Origin: Marinobacterium_D sp050908845
GTDB taxonomy: Bacteria > Pseudomonadota > Gammaproteobacteria > Pseudomonadales > Balneatricaceae
DNA length: 64,000 nucleotides
NCBI RefSeq assembly: GCF_050908845.1
Contig: NZ_CP194171.1
Span: 2,914,001 to 2,978,000, forward strand
Direction of reading: 5' to 3'
Shown: in pieces, positions 9,516 to 17,773 of the stretch
How the letters are laid out: every line of letters begins with the position of its first letter
Position numbering within the stretch: the first letter of the stretch is position 1
Made by a program: the position numbers and the translations under genes
The notes under the pieces: generated by a model
Seen by the model: only the letters and a program-made list of their open reading frames with translations
What the model was told of the DNA's origin: nothing
The model's database searches: none

Positions 9516-9518
9516 ATG

Positions 9519-9803
9519 TCATTCGCCATCACGACGAATGGTGAAACCCTCATACTGCTTCATCGGCAGCTCCTGCGCCTCGACACTGTCAACCCGCGAC
9601 AGCTCCGGACCTCGATTGAGCCAGGTCTCCACGTGATGAACCGCTTTGGCCTCACCACAGAGCATTGCTTCGACACTGCCATCACCGCAGTTGCGCACCC
9701 ATCCGCTAACCGCACTGGCGATCGCCTGCTCCTCGACAAAGCGTCTGAAGCTGACACCCTGGACGCGCCCCCGAACAACCAGATGTATGCAGAGCTCAGC
9801 CAT
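9519..9803 (-). CDS. acyP: Acylphosphatase
   Basis: A 94-residue enzyme that hydrolyses acyl phosphates. The phosphate-binding loop VVRGRVQGVSFRRFVEEQA includes the conserved arginine, and GWVRNCGDGSVEAMLCGE holds the catalytic asparagine. The ATG at 9803 has a perfect GGAGG nine bases upstream and overlaps the stop of the upstream YihY gene, so the two are coupled. The open frame upstream of 9803 overlaps YihY out of frame and is not coding. Confidence 0.93.
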   Translation of the reverse strand: MAELCIHLVVRGRVQGVSFRRFVEEQAIASAVSGWVRNCGDGSVEAMLCGEAKAVHHVETWLNRGPELSRVDSVEAQELPMKQYEGFTIRRDGE

Positions 9804-11034
9804 TAACAACCTCCTGTTTAACGCTCCGGTCTGAAAACAGCGTGGCCAGCGGCAGATCGAGCTGCACCTGGCGGTTATCACGCAGCGACTCCAGCCGATC
9901 GCTGACGATCGCTTTCCACCCCTCACCCGGCTTATCCAGCCCTGCCGGCAGCGGCCAGGGGAGCAGCGCCTGGAACTCGGCCAGCGTGAAGCCGGACAGG
10001 TCACGACTGAGCAGGTACTGCCCCTGCTCCGTTCTGCGCACCAGACCCGCATCCATCAAAAGCTGCATATACTCATCCCAGCGTCCCTGATCGAGGGCCG
10101 CAATCTCCTTGAGCAGCTGTCGGTCCTCCAGGGATTCCCCTTTCTGCTGGGCACGCCAGAGCAGCTCAAGCACCTCCAGCAGGGTGTAAAAGTGCGGCTC
10201 GCGACGGGTACGACGCTCGTTATGGTAGATCGTCAATGCCCGTGACAATTCTGCGCCAAGCAACGCAATGGTCCAGCAGATAAAGATCCAGACCAGGAAC
10301 AACGGCACGGCGGCAAAGGCACCATAGATCAGCTCATAGGAGGGAAACTGGGTCACAAACAGCGCAAATCCACGCTTGGCCAGCTCAAACATCAATGCTG
10401 CCGCCAGCGCACCATAAAATGCGTTTCTGAGCGGCACCCGGCAATTGGGCACCGCGGCATATAGCAGGGTAAACGCCAGGGTCGACAACAGCGGTGGAAT
10501 CAGCGAAAGCAGCCGTGCCCGGCCAACAATCTCACTGGCGCTGTAAAACATCGGCAGGGATGCGATATAGGAGGTCAGCAGCAGACCCAGGCCGATCAGC
10601 ACGGGGCCAAGGCTTAACACCGCCCAGTACAGCAGAAAGCTGGACATGCCCCGGCGCGGCTCGCTGACCCGCCAGATCCGGTTCAGCGCCGCCTCGATAT
10701 TCTTCATCATCATGATCGAGGTGATCACCAGAAACACGATACCGATCGCTGTGAGTTTGCGCGCCTGGGAGGTAAAGCCCTGCAGGTATTCCTGCACCAC
10801 ATCGCCGGTCGCCGGCACAAAGTTCTGGAAAATCCAGCTCTGCAGCTGATCCCCCACCCCCTGAAACGAGGGCACAGCGGCCAGCATGGCGTAGGAAACG
10901 GTCATCAGGGGCACCACGGCAAACAGCGTGGTGTAGGTCAGAGCAGCGGCATTCAGTATGCCCTGATTATCCTGGTACTGGCGCACCAGATCTCTGACAA
11001 AGATAAGAAAAGTGGGCCAAGGGCGTCTGTTCAT
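9796..11034 (-). CDS. YihY/BrkB (UPF0761) family inner-membrane protein
   Basis: A polytopic membrane protein of 412 residues. About six transmembrane segments span residues 35-270, including the family pattern NAAALTYTTLFAVVPLMT, followed by a soluble C-terminal region. It was once annotated as RNase BN, which is now regarded as wrong for this family, so its function is unknown. AAAGGA precedes the ATG at 11034. It forms a short operon with acylphosphatase. Confidence 0.85.
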   Translation of the reverse strand: MNRRPWPTFLIFVRDLVRQYQDNQGILNAAALTYTTLFAVVPLMTVSYAMLAAVPSFQGVGDQLQSWIFQNFVPATGDVVQEYLQGFTSQARKLTAIGIVFLVITSIMMMKNIEAALNRIWRVSEPRRGMSSFLLYWAVLSLGPVLIGLGLLLTSYIASLPMFYSASEIVGRARLLSLIPPLLSTLAFTLLYAAVPNCRVPLRNAFYGALAAALMFELAKRGFALFVTQFPSYELIYGAFAAVPLFLVWIFICWTIALLGAELSRALTIYHNERRTRREPHFYTLLEVLELLWRAQQKGESLEDRQLLKEIAALDQGRWDEYMQLLMDAGLVRRTEQGQYLLSRDLSGFTLAEFQALLPWPLPAGLDKPGEGWKAIVSDRLESLRDNRQVQLDLPLATLFSDRSVKQEVVNG

Positions 11035-11133
11035 CGCCAATCCTTTATGCAGGCACGTTGCTTTGTAACCGTATGACAAGTCTATACAATAGGGCGCCTG
11101 TATCAGCAATGAAAGAGCCCTGACGGAGCCCCC

Positions 11134-11484
11134 ATGGCGATCACCATCTATCACAACCCCCGCTGCTCAAAATCCCGTGAAACACTGAAACTTCTGCAGG
11201 ACAAGGGGATCGAGCCCGAGATCCGTGAATACCTGAAGGACGTACCCTCCGCCGAAGAACTGAAAGCGGTTCTAGGCAAGCTGGGCATCGGCGCACGGGA
11301 TCTGCTGCGCAAGAAAGAAGCGGAGTACAAGGAAGCCGGCCTGGACGACACCTCTCTCAATGATGAGGCGGTCATTGAGGCGATGACCCAGTACCCGAAG
11401 CTGATTGAACGCCCCATCGTCATAAACGGCGACCAGGCGCGAATCGGACGTCCGCCGGAATCGGTTCTGGAGATTGTCGATTGA
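11134..11484 (+). CDS. arsC: ArsC-family (glutaredoxin-type) arsenate reductase
   Basis: A 116-residue thioredoxin-fold protein. It starts MAITIYHNPRCSKSRETL, with the catalytic Cys11 followed by the SKSR segment of true ArsC reductases, and ends with IERPIVINGDQARIGRPPE, where the arginine helps bind arsenate. No other ars gene is present, so it may be general detoxification or a Spx/YffB relative. It heads a run of overlapping genes; its stop overlaps the TTG start of the next gene. Confidence 0.88.
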   Translation: MAITIYHNPRCSKSRETLKLLQDKGIEPEIREYLKDVPSAEELKAVLGKLGIGARDLLRKKEAEYKEAGLDDTSLNDEAVIEAMTQYPKLIERPIVINGDQARIGRPPESVLEIVD

Positions 11485-12080
11485 GCGACGCCTACGTTCT
11501 CGTTCTCTACTACAGCCGCCATGGCGCCACGCGCACCATGGCCCGCCACATCGCCCGCGGCGTCGAAGAGAGCGGTATGCGTGCACTGCTGCGCACCGTA
11601 CCGCCGATATCGACCGTCTGTGAAGCCACGGCCTCTGCGGTGCCCGATGAAGGCGCCCCCTACTGTACGGAGCAGGAACTGGCCGACTGCGCAGGCCTGG
11701 CGCTTGGCAGCCCGACCCGGTTCGGCAATATGGCGGCGCCGCTGAAATACTTTATCGACTCCACCAGCAGCCTCTGGCTGTCCGGCGCACTGATCGACAA
11801 GCCCGCCTGTGTCTTCTCATCCAGTGCATCGATGCATGGGGGGCAGGAGTCCACCCTGCTCAGCATGATGCTGCCACTGCTGCACCATGGCTGCGTTATC
11901 GCCGGCCTCCCCTATAGCGAAGCCGGCCTCAACGCCACCCAAAGCGGCGGCACCCCCTACGGTGCGACACATCTCGCCGGCAGCGACGGCAAGCGCGATG
12001 TCGACAGCGTCGAACTGGCGCTATGCACAGCCCAGGGCCGTCGCCTTGGCTCACTGGCCAACACACTCAGGAATTCGTGA
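11481..12080 (+). CDS. WrbA-like NAD(P)H:quinone oxidoreductase (flavodoxin fold)
   Basis: A 199-residue flavodoxin-like protein. The N-terminal FMN phosphate-binding loop is YYSRHGATRTMARHIARG, and LGSPTRFGNMAAPLKYFID and STASMHGGQE-like segments match the WrbA family, which reduces quinones by two electrons. Translation appears to begin at TTG 11481, which overlaps the arsC stop. The gene lies in an operon with arsC, a DUF2069 gene and the SufS-SufE fusion. Confidence 0.85.
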   Translation: MSDAYVLVLYYSRHGATRTMARHIARGVEESGMRALLRTVPPISTVCEATASAVPDEGAPYCTEQELADCAGLALGSPTRFGNMAAPLKYFIDSTSSLWLSGALIDKPACVFSSSASMHGGQESTLLSMMLPLLHHGCVIAGLPYSEAGLNATQSGGTPYGATHLAGSDGKRDVDSVELALCTAQGRRLGSLANTLRNS

Positions 12081-12084
12081 TTTC

Positions 12085-12468
12085 ATGACCCTTGCCTGTA
12101 AAACACGCGCAAGCCGTATTCTGACGCTGGCCAGCTACTTCGGCCTGCTGCTGCTCTTCACTCTCTGGTACATGGTGCTGCACCCGGCCCAGGCGGAGCA
12201 CCCCTGGGTGATCTGGCTGGTGCACGTGCTGCCGCTGGCCGCATTCCTGCCGGTGGTGATAACCGGCTATCCCCGCGGACACGCCTGGCTCTGTTTCGTC
12301 CTGCTGCTCTATTTCATGGAAGCGGTGCTGGCCACACTGGTACCGGCGACCCGCTGGTTTGGCCTGCTGGATGCCGCCCTGCTGGTTACCCTGTTCAGCA
12401 GCGCGATGATGTTCGCCCGCTGGAAAAGCCGTCTGAACCGGTCGTTGAACAATGCAGAAATGGGCTGA
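12085..12468 (+). CDS. DUF2069 membrane protein
   Basis: A 127-residue protein with four predicted transmembrane helices, typical of DUF2069 inner-membrane proteins that commonly sit next to wrbA in gammaproteobacteria. Function unknown. It starts four bases after the WrbA-like stop and overlaps the next gene by 17 bases, which supports tight translational coupling. Confidence 0.85.
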   Translation: MTLACKTRASRILTLASYFGLLLLFTLWYMVLHPAQAEHPWVIWLVHVLPLAAFLPVVITGYPRGHAWLCFVLLLYFMEAVLATLVPATRWFGLLDAALLVTLFSSAMMFARWKSRLNRSLNNAEMG

Positions 12469-14131
12469 CCCGACACGCCTGAGACGTGACTTTCCGATCC
12501 TGTCTTCGCGGGTCAACGGCAAGCCCCTGGTCTATCTCGATAACGCCGCTACGACGCAGAAGCCGCGTGGCGTTATCGACGCGATCAGCCAGTACTACAA
12601 GCGCAGCAACGCCAATGTTCACCGCGCCGCACACGCGCTGTCGGCGGATGCCACCCAGGCCTTCGAGCAGGTGCGCCAGGAGCTGGCAGAATGGATCGGC
12701 GCGGCCAGCACCCGCGAGATTATCTGGACCCGCGGCACCACCGAAGCGATAAACCTGGTGGCGTTCAGCTATCTGCGCCCGCGTCTCAGTGAGGATGACC
12801 GCATCCTGCTGATGGAGTCGGCACACCACGCCAATATTCTGCCCTGGCAGCAGCTCGCCAGGGAGTGCGGCGCCATTATCGACGTACTGCCCTGCAGCGA
12901 GGGCGATGTCGATATGGACAGGTATGCGCAACTGCTGGCCCGCAAGCCCGCCATGGTGGCGATCAGCCATGTCTCCAACGCCCTCGGAAGCATCTACCCA
13001 GTTGCAGCGATGTGCCGGCTGGCCAAGGAGCAGGGTATACCGGTATTGGTCGATGGCGCCCAGGGCCTTCCCCATTTCGATATCGACGTGTCCGCTATTG
13101 GCTGTGACTTTTACGCCTTTTCGGGCCATAAGCTGTTCGGCCCCACCGGTATCGGTGCGCTCTGGGCGCGGGAGGAGATTCTCGAACAGATGGAGCCCTG
13201 GCAGACCGGCGGCGAGATGATCGAACAGGTCAGTTTCGAGGGCAGCCGTTTTGCCGGACTCCCCTTTCGTTTCGAAGCGGGCACACCCAATATCGCCGGC
13301 GTTATAGGCCTCGGTGCGGCGATTCGCTATCTGCGCGACGCTGACCGCCGGGCACTGGAGCAGCACGAGCAGGCCCTGATCAGCCATGCTCTGAGCTGTT
13401 GCGAACAGGTGCCGGGCTTTCGCCCGCTCAACGCCGGCAGTGAACAGGTTGCGCTGACCTCCTTTCTGATTGATGGCCAGCATCCGCAGGATGTGGCGCT
13501 CTGGCTCGACCGCCAGGGGATCGCCGTGCGGGCCGGCCACCACTGTGCCATGCCGCTTATGAGCGCGCTGGGGATTCCCGGCTCGATCCGCGCCTCCTTC
13601 GCCTTCTACAACACCCTGGAAGAGGCGGAAACCCTGGCCAACGCGCTTGACGAGCTGGTAAGCCAGGATCGCAGCCAGGCCGCGGTGGAGTTCGAACAGA
13701 GTCTCGACGCCTCGCTACTCGAGCGGGTCCGTTCAGCCTCCGGCTGGAACAGCCGTTACAGCGTACTGATGGAGATCGGCAGCCGGTTACCGCCACTGCC
13801 TGGTGAATGGCAGCGCGACGAATACCGCCTGCACGGCTGTGAAAGCCGCGTCTGGATGATTACCCGGCTGGACGAGCAGGGCCGAATGGCGTGTCTTGCC
13901 GATGCCGATGCGCGTATACTGCGAGCACTTCTCGGTTTGTTGCTGGAAAGCGTCAACGGCCTCACGCCGGATGAAGTGCTCGAACTGGATCTACCTGCCC
14001 AGATTCGCGCGCTGGATCTGGAGCGGCACCTCAGCCCCAGCCGTGGCAACGGCCTGAACGCCATGATCGATGCCCTGCTCGATTTTGCGCGACAGCAGCA
14101 ACATACGATTCCACCCAATCCCAAGCCCTGA
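12452..14131 (+). CDS. Fused cysteine desulfurase (SufS/CsdA)-SufE sulfur acceptor
   Basis: A 559-residue fusion. Residues 1 to about 405 are a group II PLP cysteine desulfurase. The PLP lysine is in YAFSGHKLFGPTG and the persulfide cysteine is in AVRAGHHCAMPLM, and the N-terminus LVYLDNAATTQKP is typical. Residues from about 415 to 550 form a SufE/CsdE domain whose acceptor cysteine is in YRLHGCESRVWM. Normally these are two proteins that hand persulfide sulfur from one active-site loop to the other; here donor and acceptor are one chain. No sufBCD genes are in the window, so the target (Suf or CsdL-type) is unknown. Confidence 0.92.
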   Translation: MQKWADPTRLRRDFPILSSRVNGKPLVYLDNAATTQKPRGVIDAISQYYKRSNANVHRAAHALSADATQAFEQVRQELAEWIGAASTREIIWTRGTTEAINLVAFSYLRPRLSEDDRILLMESAHHANILPWQQLARECGAIIDVLPCSEGDVDMDRYAQLLARKPAMVAISHVSNALGSIYPVAAMCRLAKEQGIPVLVDGAQGLPHFDIDVSAIGCDFYAFSGHKLFGPTGIGALWAREEILEQMEPWQTGGEMIEQVSFEGSRFAGLPFRFEAGTPNIAGVIGLGAAIRYLRDADRRALEQHEQALISHALSCCEQVPGFRPLNAGSEQVALTSFLIDGQHPQDVALWLDRQGIAVRAGHHCAMPLMSALGIPGSIRASFAFYNTLEEAETLANALDELVSQDRSQAAVEFEQSLDASLLERVRSASGWNSRYSVLMEIGSRLPPLPGEWQRDEYRLHGCESRVWMITRLDEQGRMACLADADARILRALLGLLLESVNGLTPDEVLELDLPAQIRALDLERHLSPSRGNGLNAMIDALLDFARQQQHTIPPNPKP

Positions 14132-14150
14132 CAACGGGAAGTCATTATTC

Positions 14151-15053
14151 ATGAATCTGAATGACATCAGCCTGTTTATCCGTGTCGTCGAAACCGGCAG
14201 TTTCACCTCCGCCGCCGACACATTGAACGTACAGAAATCGACCATCAGCCGGCGCATCGCCCAACTGGAAGATGGTCTCGGGGTGCGCCTGATTCAGCGC
14301 ACCACACGCAAGATCAAGCTGACTCCGGAAGGACGTGAGCTGTTCGATCGCAGCCGTGACCTGATCGACCAGCTTGAAGTGGTGCGCGACGAGATCGCTG
14401 CAGACACCCATGAACTGCGCGGCCGACTGCGCATGACCATGCCCAGCGAACTCGGCACCATGCTGATGAGCAACGTGATCGCCAGTTTTATCGAGGCGTA
14501 CCCGGCGCTGGAAGTTGACGTGGAACTCAGCACCCGCGCTGTGGACCTGATTGAAGAAAGCATGGACCTGGCATTGCGCATCGGCCCTCTGCCCGACTCT
14601 TCAATGATTGCGCGCCGGATCGCCACCCTGGATCGCGGCCTTTATGCCAGCCCGGAATACATCAAGAAACACGGCCAGCCTCGCAACCCGGAAGAGCTGC
14701 CTCAGTACCAGTGCATCACCCTGGTGAAGCCCTTTGATACCTGGCGTTTTATGAACTGGAACGATGGCGAGCCGGTTACTTACGGTGGCCAGCTGCGCAC
14801 CAACAGCCTGAGTTTCGGCCGTGAAATGGCTGTCGAAGGGGTCGGCATCTGCCGTATGCCCCGGGTGTTTGTGCAGAACCAGGTGGAAACAGGCAAGCTG
14901 GTCGAAATCATGACCGATTACACCATCACCCCCACCGAGATCAATGCGATCTACGCCACCCGACGCAACCTGACACCGCGGGTCCGCGCATTCCTCGACC
15001 ATATGACGGAAAGCCTGCGCAACCACCCCTGGGTATCGAACTGCAGCATCTGA
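14151..15053 (+). CDS. LysR-family transcriptional regulator
   Basis: A 300-residue LysR regulator. The N-terminal winged helix-turn-helix begins MNLNDISLFIRVVETGSFTS, and the recognition helix lies in VQKSTISRRIAQLEDGLGVRL. A substrate-binding domain follows from about residue 90. The overall pattern is of the CrgA/AaeR-like LysR group. The effector and targets are not evident; it follows the SufS-SufE gene by 19 bases and converges on topB. The ATG at 14151 is used because the LysR homology begins there; the frame is open further upstream inside the previous gene. Confidence 0.9.
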   Translation: MNLNDISLFIRVVETGSFTSAADTLNVQKSTISRRIAQLEDGLGVRLIQRTTRKIKLTPEGRELFDRSRDLIDQLEVVRDEIAADTHELRGRLRMTMPSELGTMLMSNVIASFIEAYPALEVDVELSTRAVDLIEESMDLALRIGPLPDSSMIARRIATLDRGLYASPEYIKKHGQPRNPEELPQYQCITLVKPFDTWRFMNWNDGEPVTYGGQLRTNSLSFGREMAVEGVGICRMPRVFVQNQVETGKLVEIMTDYTITPTEINAIYATRRNLTPRVRAFLDHMTESLRNHPWVSNCSI

Positions 15054-15063
15054 GCCAGGCGGC

Positions 15064-17013
15064 TTAACCCGTCACTTTGGCTTTGGGTTTACGGGCGCGC
15101 CGCCCTGTGGCGGTGCCGCCCTTGCGCCGGCGGCCCGCCGCTGCGCCCCGTCCTTTGCGGTTGGAAGGCACCCCCCTCAGGCTCTCCGGAACCAGCCCAC
15201 CCAGCTCTGATACCAGCCCCTCCAGCGATTTGCCCAGCGACTCCATAAACTGGTCATAACGCCCCTTCCGCCGTGCAATTGCATCCAGCGAGGATTCCCA
15301 GTGGGCGGTCAGGTCTGGCTTGCTGACCTGCTCAGGGAGCGCATCGATCAGCCCCCTGCCCGCCTCACTGGAGGCCAGGGTCTTGCCCCTGCGCTGCAGG
15401 TAGCCCCGCTTCACCAGCAGCTCGATGATACCGGCCCGGGTCGCTTCGGTACCCAGGCCATCGGTCTCCCGGAGAATCTTGCGTAACTCCGAGTCGCTGA
15501 CAAAACGGGCAATGCCGGTCATCGCCGCCAGCAGGGTCGCATCGGTGAAAGGTTTAGGCGGCTGGGTCTGTTTATCGACCACTTCACCCCGCTCGCATAG
15601 CAACCTGTCACCCACCTCCAGACGCGGTAGTTCATCCGCCTCTTTTTCGTTCCGGCCAAGCAGCGCCTTCCAGCCCGGATCCAGGGTCTGCCTCGACTTG
15701 GCAACGAACAGACCACCTTCGATACGCAGGCAAATCTCGGTATCGGCATAACGCCAGTCGGGATAAAACTGCATCAGGTATTGCCGCGCTATCAGCCCAT
15801 AGACCTTGCGCTCATCGGCCGAGAGGCGCTCGACCGCCACCGCCTTCGCGGTCGGAATAATGGCATGGTGGGCTTCCACCTTTTTATCGTTCCACGCCCT
15901 GCCGCGACGCTGCGGATCTGCGCCTTTTACGGCGCTTTCCAGGGTGCTGTCGGATTGCGCAATGGCACGCAGTACCGACGCTGCCTCGCCGTGGTGCTCG
16001 ACAGGCAGGTAACGGCAGTCCGAGCGGGGGTAGGTCACGGCACGATGTTTCTCGTAAAGCGCCTGGGTCGCGTCCAGTACCGCCTGGGCACTGAGACCAA
16101 ACGCCTTGGATGCATCGATCTGCAGCGCCGACAGGTTATAGGGCAGTGGCGCCACCTGTTTGCCCGGTGCACGCCTGGCCTGCTCCACCAGCGCCTCCTT
16201 GCCGGTAATGCGGGTGGCCACATTCTCGGCCAGGGGGCGGCTTAACACCCTCCCCTCGTCATCCTGCCAGCGTGCGCAGGCTTCACTGGGTACCCAGGTC
16301 GCCTGGAACTGCTCGTCCGCCGCCGTTTTCAGATGCGCTTTCACCTCGTAAAACGGCTTGCTGACAAAGGACTCGATCTCGCGATCCCGGGCGACGACAA
16401 GCCCCAGTACAGGCGTCTGCACACGGCCAACCGAAAGCAGGCCATCAAAGCCCACCTTGCGCCCCTGCAGGGTCAGTGCGCGGGTCAAATTGATACCGTA
16501 TAGCCAATCGGCACGGGAGCGCGCCAAGGCCGAGACCGACAGCGGGATAAATTCGCTGTTGGAGCGCAGCCGCGACAGCGCCCGGGACACCGCCGCCGGG
16601 TTCAGGTCCGATATCAGCAAGCGCTGGATAGCGCGTTTTTTCGATTCGCTGACTTTCAGATAATCGAACACCTCGTCCACCAGCAACTGGCCTTCACGGT
16701 CCGGATCCCCGGCATGGACGATCTGATCAGCCTCTTTCACCAGTTTGCGCAGCACGCTCAGCTGGCTTCGCACCTTGGGTCTGGGCTTAAGCTGCCACTG
16801 CTCCGGCACGATCGGCAGATGTTCGTAGCGCCACTGCTTGAATGCAGGGTCGTAGCTATCCGGTTCCGCCTGCTCCAGCAGGTGGCCCACACACCAGCTC
16901 ACCACATCGCCATTACCGCAGCGAATACAGCCGTCGGCCTTGGTCTGGGGTTTGGGAAGTACGGCGGCAATTGCCCTTGCCAGGCTGGGTTTTTCAGCGA
17001 TATAAAGTTTCAT
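15064..17013 (-). CDS. topB: DNA topoisomerase III TopB
   Basis: A type IA topoisomerase of 649 residues that decatenates and relaxes DNA. The TOPRIM domain opens MKLYIAEKPSLARAIAAVLP, with the acidic triad in HAGDPDREGQLLVDEV. The nicking tyrosine lies in AVTYPRSDCRYLP. The C-terminus is a basic Gly/Arg/Lys-rich tail (about the last 35 residues) likely to bind DNA. The start overlaps the end of the upstream kinase-like gene by 20 bases, indicating an operon. Confidence 0.95.
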   Translation of the reverse strand: MKLYIAEKPSLARAIAAVLPKPQTKADGCIRCGNGDVVSWCVGHLLEQAEPDSYDPAFKQWRYEHLPIVPEQWQLKPRPKVRSQLSVLRKLVKEADQIVHAGDPDREGQLLVDEVFDYLKVSESKKRAIQRLLISDLNPAAVSRALSRLRSNSEFIPLSVSALARSRADWLYGINLTRALTLQGRKVGFDGLLSVGRVQTPVLGLVVARDREIESFVSKPFYEVKAHLKTAADEQFQATWVPSEACARWQDDEGRVLSRPLAENVATRITGKEALVEQARRAPGKQVAPLPYNLSALQIDASKAFGLSAQAVLDATQALYEKHRAVTYPRSDCRYLPVEHHGEAASVLRAIAQSDSTLESAVKGADPQRRGRAWNDKKVEAHHAIIPTAKAVAVERLSADERKVYGLIARQYLMQFYPDWRYADTEICLRIEGGLFVAKSRQTLDPGWKALLGRNEKEADELPRLEVGDRLLCERGEVVDKQTQPPKPFTDATLLAAMTGIARFVSDSELRKILRETDGLGTEATRAGIIELLVKRGYLQRRGKTLASSEAGRGLIDALPEQVSKPDLTAHWESSLDAIARRKGRYDQFMESLGKSLEGLVSELGGLVPESLRGVPSNRKGRGAAAGRRRKGGTATGRRARKPKAKVTG

Positions 17014-17764
17014 TAAGCGCAGTCAGTCCCGCTTCACATCCCGACAGGTAGCTGCTGCCGAACAGGTTGTAATGGTTCAGGTAATGGTAAAAGTTGTAGA
17101 TCCGGCGTTTCAGTGGGTAGGCATCGCTACGCGGGTTCACCGCGTCGTAGCTTTGATAAAAAGCATCACTGAAGCCACCGAACATCTCGGTCATCGCCAG
17201 ATCCACGTCCGGATCCGCATAATACGCGGCGGGATCGATCAGCCAGACCTGCTGACCGTTACGGTCGAACAGCACATTACCGGACCAGAGATCGCCATGC
17301 ACCAGTGCAGGTCCCCGACTGGTCTCGTTGAGAAACTGCGCCAGAGGCTCCTGACACTGCCTCAGTTCCGCCAGATAGCGCTCCCGCAGGGACTTATCCG
17401 TGATGCGGTCGATCTGAAATCCCAGGCGGTACTCGATAAAGAACTCGCCCCAGCGATCGGTTTTCACATTGGGTTGTGGTGACAGACCGATATAGTTAGC
17501 GCTGCCGAGGCCGTATTGAGGCGACCTCTCGCGGTGCAGTGTAGCAAGCGCCGCGCCCAGCACCCGCATCTGGCTGTCGCTGCCAGAAGCAGACTCAATC
17601 AGGCTGAGGCAAAGCCGTTCCCTGCTGATCTCAAGACGGGTGGGTATGCGCAGATCGCGGATGCCGGCACGGTTCAGGGCCGTTTCAAGTAGCTCGAGCC
17701 CCTGAGCTTCACAGAGCAGGCTGTCCGATCCGGGTATGGGGTTGGTTTTGATAAAACCTTGCAT
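16994..17764 (-). CDS. Fructosamine kinase family protein
   Basis: A 256-residue kinase of the fructosamine-3-kinase/YniA family, which phosphorylates glycation adducts on amines or proteins and leads to deglycation. The catalytic loop LVHGDLWSGNVLF and the metal-binding IDPAAYYADPDVDLAMTEMFGGF are intact. It is about 30 residues shorter than YniA, mainly at the N-terminal ATP-binding lobe. It runs into topB with a 20-base overlap. Confidence 0.85.
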   Translation of the reverse strand: MQGFIKTNPIPGSDSLLCEAQGLELLETALNRAGIRDLRIPTRLEISRERLCLSLIESASGSDSQMRVLGAALATLHRERSPQYGLGSANYIGLSPQPNVKTDRWGEFFIEYRLGFQIDRITDKSLRERYLAELRQCQEPLAQFLNETSRGPALVHGDLWSGNVLFDRNGQQVWLIDPAAYYADPDVDLAMTEMFGGFSDAFYQSYDAVNPRSDAYPLKRRIYNFYHYLNHYNLFGSSYLSGCEAGLTALNETLYR

Positions 17765-17773
17765 GCTGACTCA

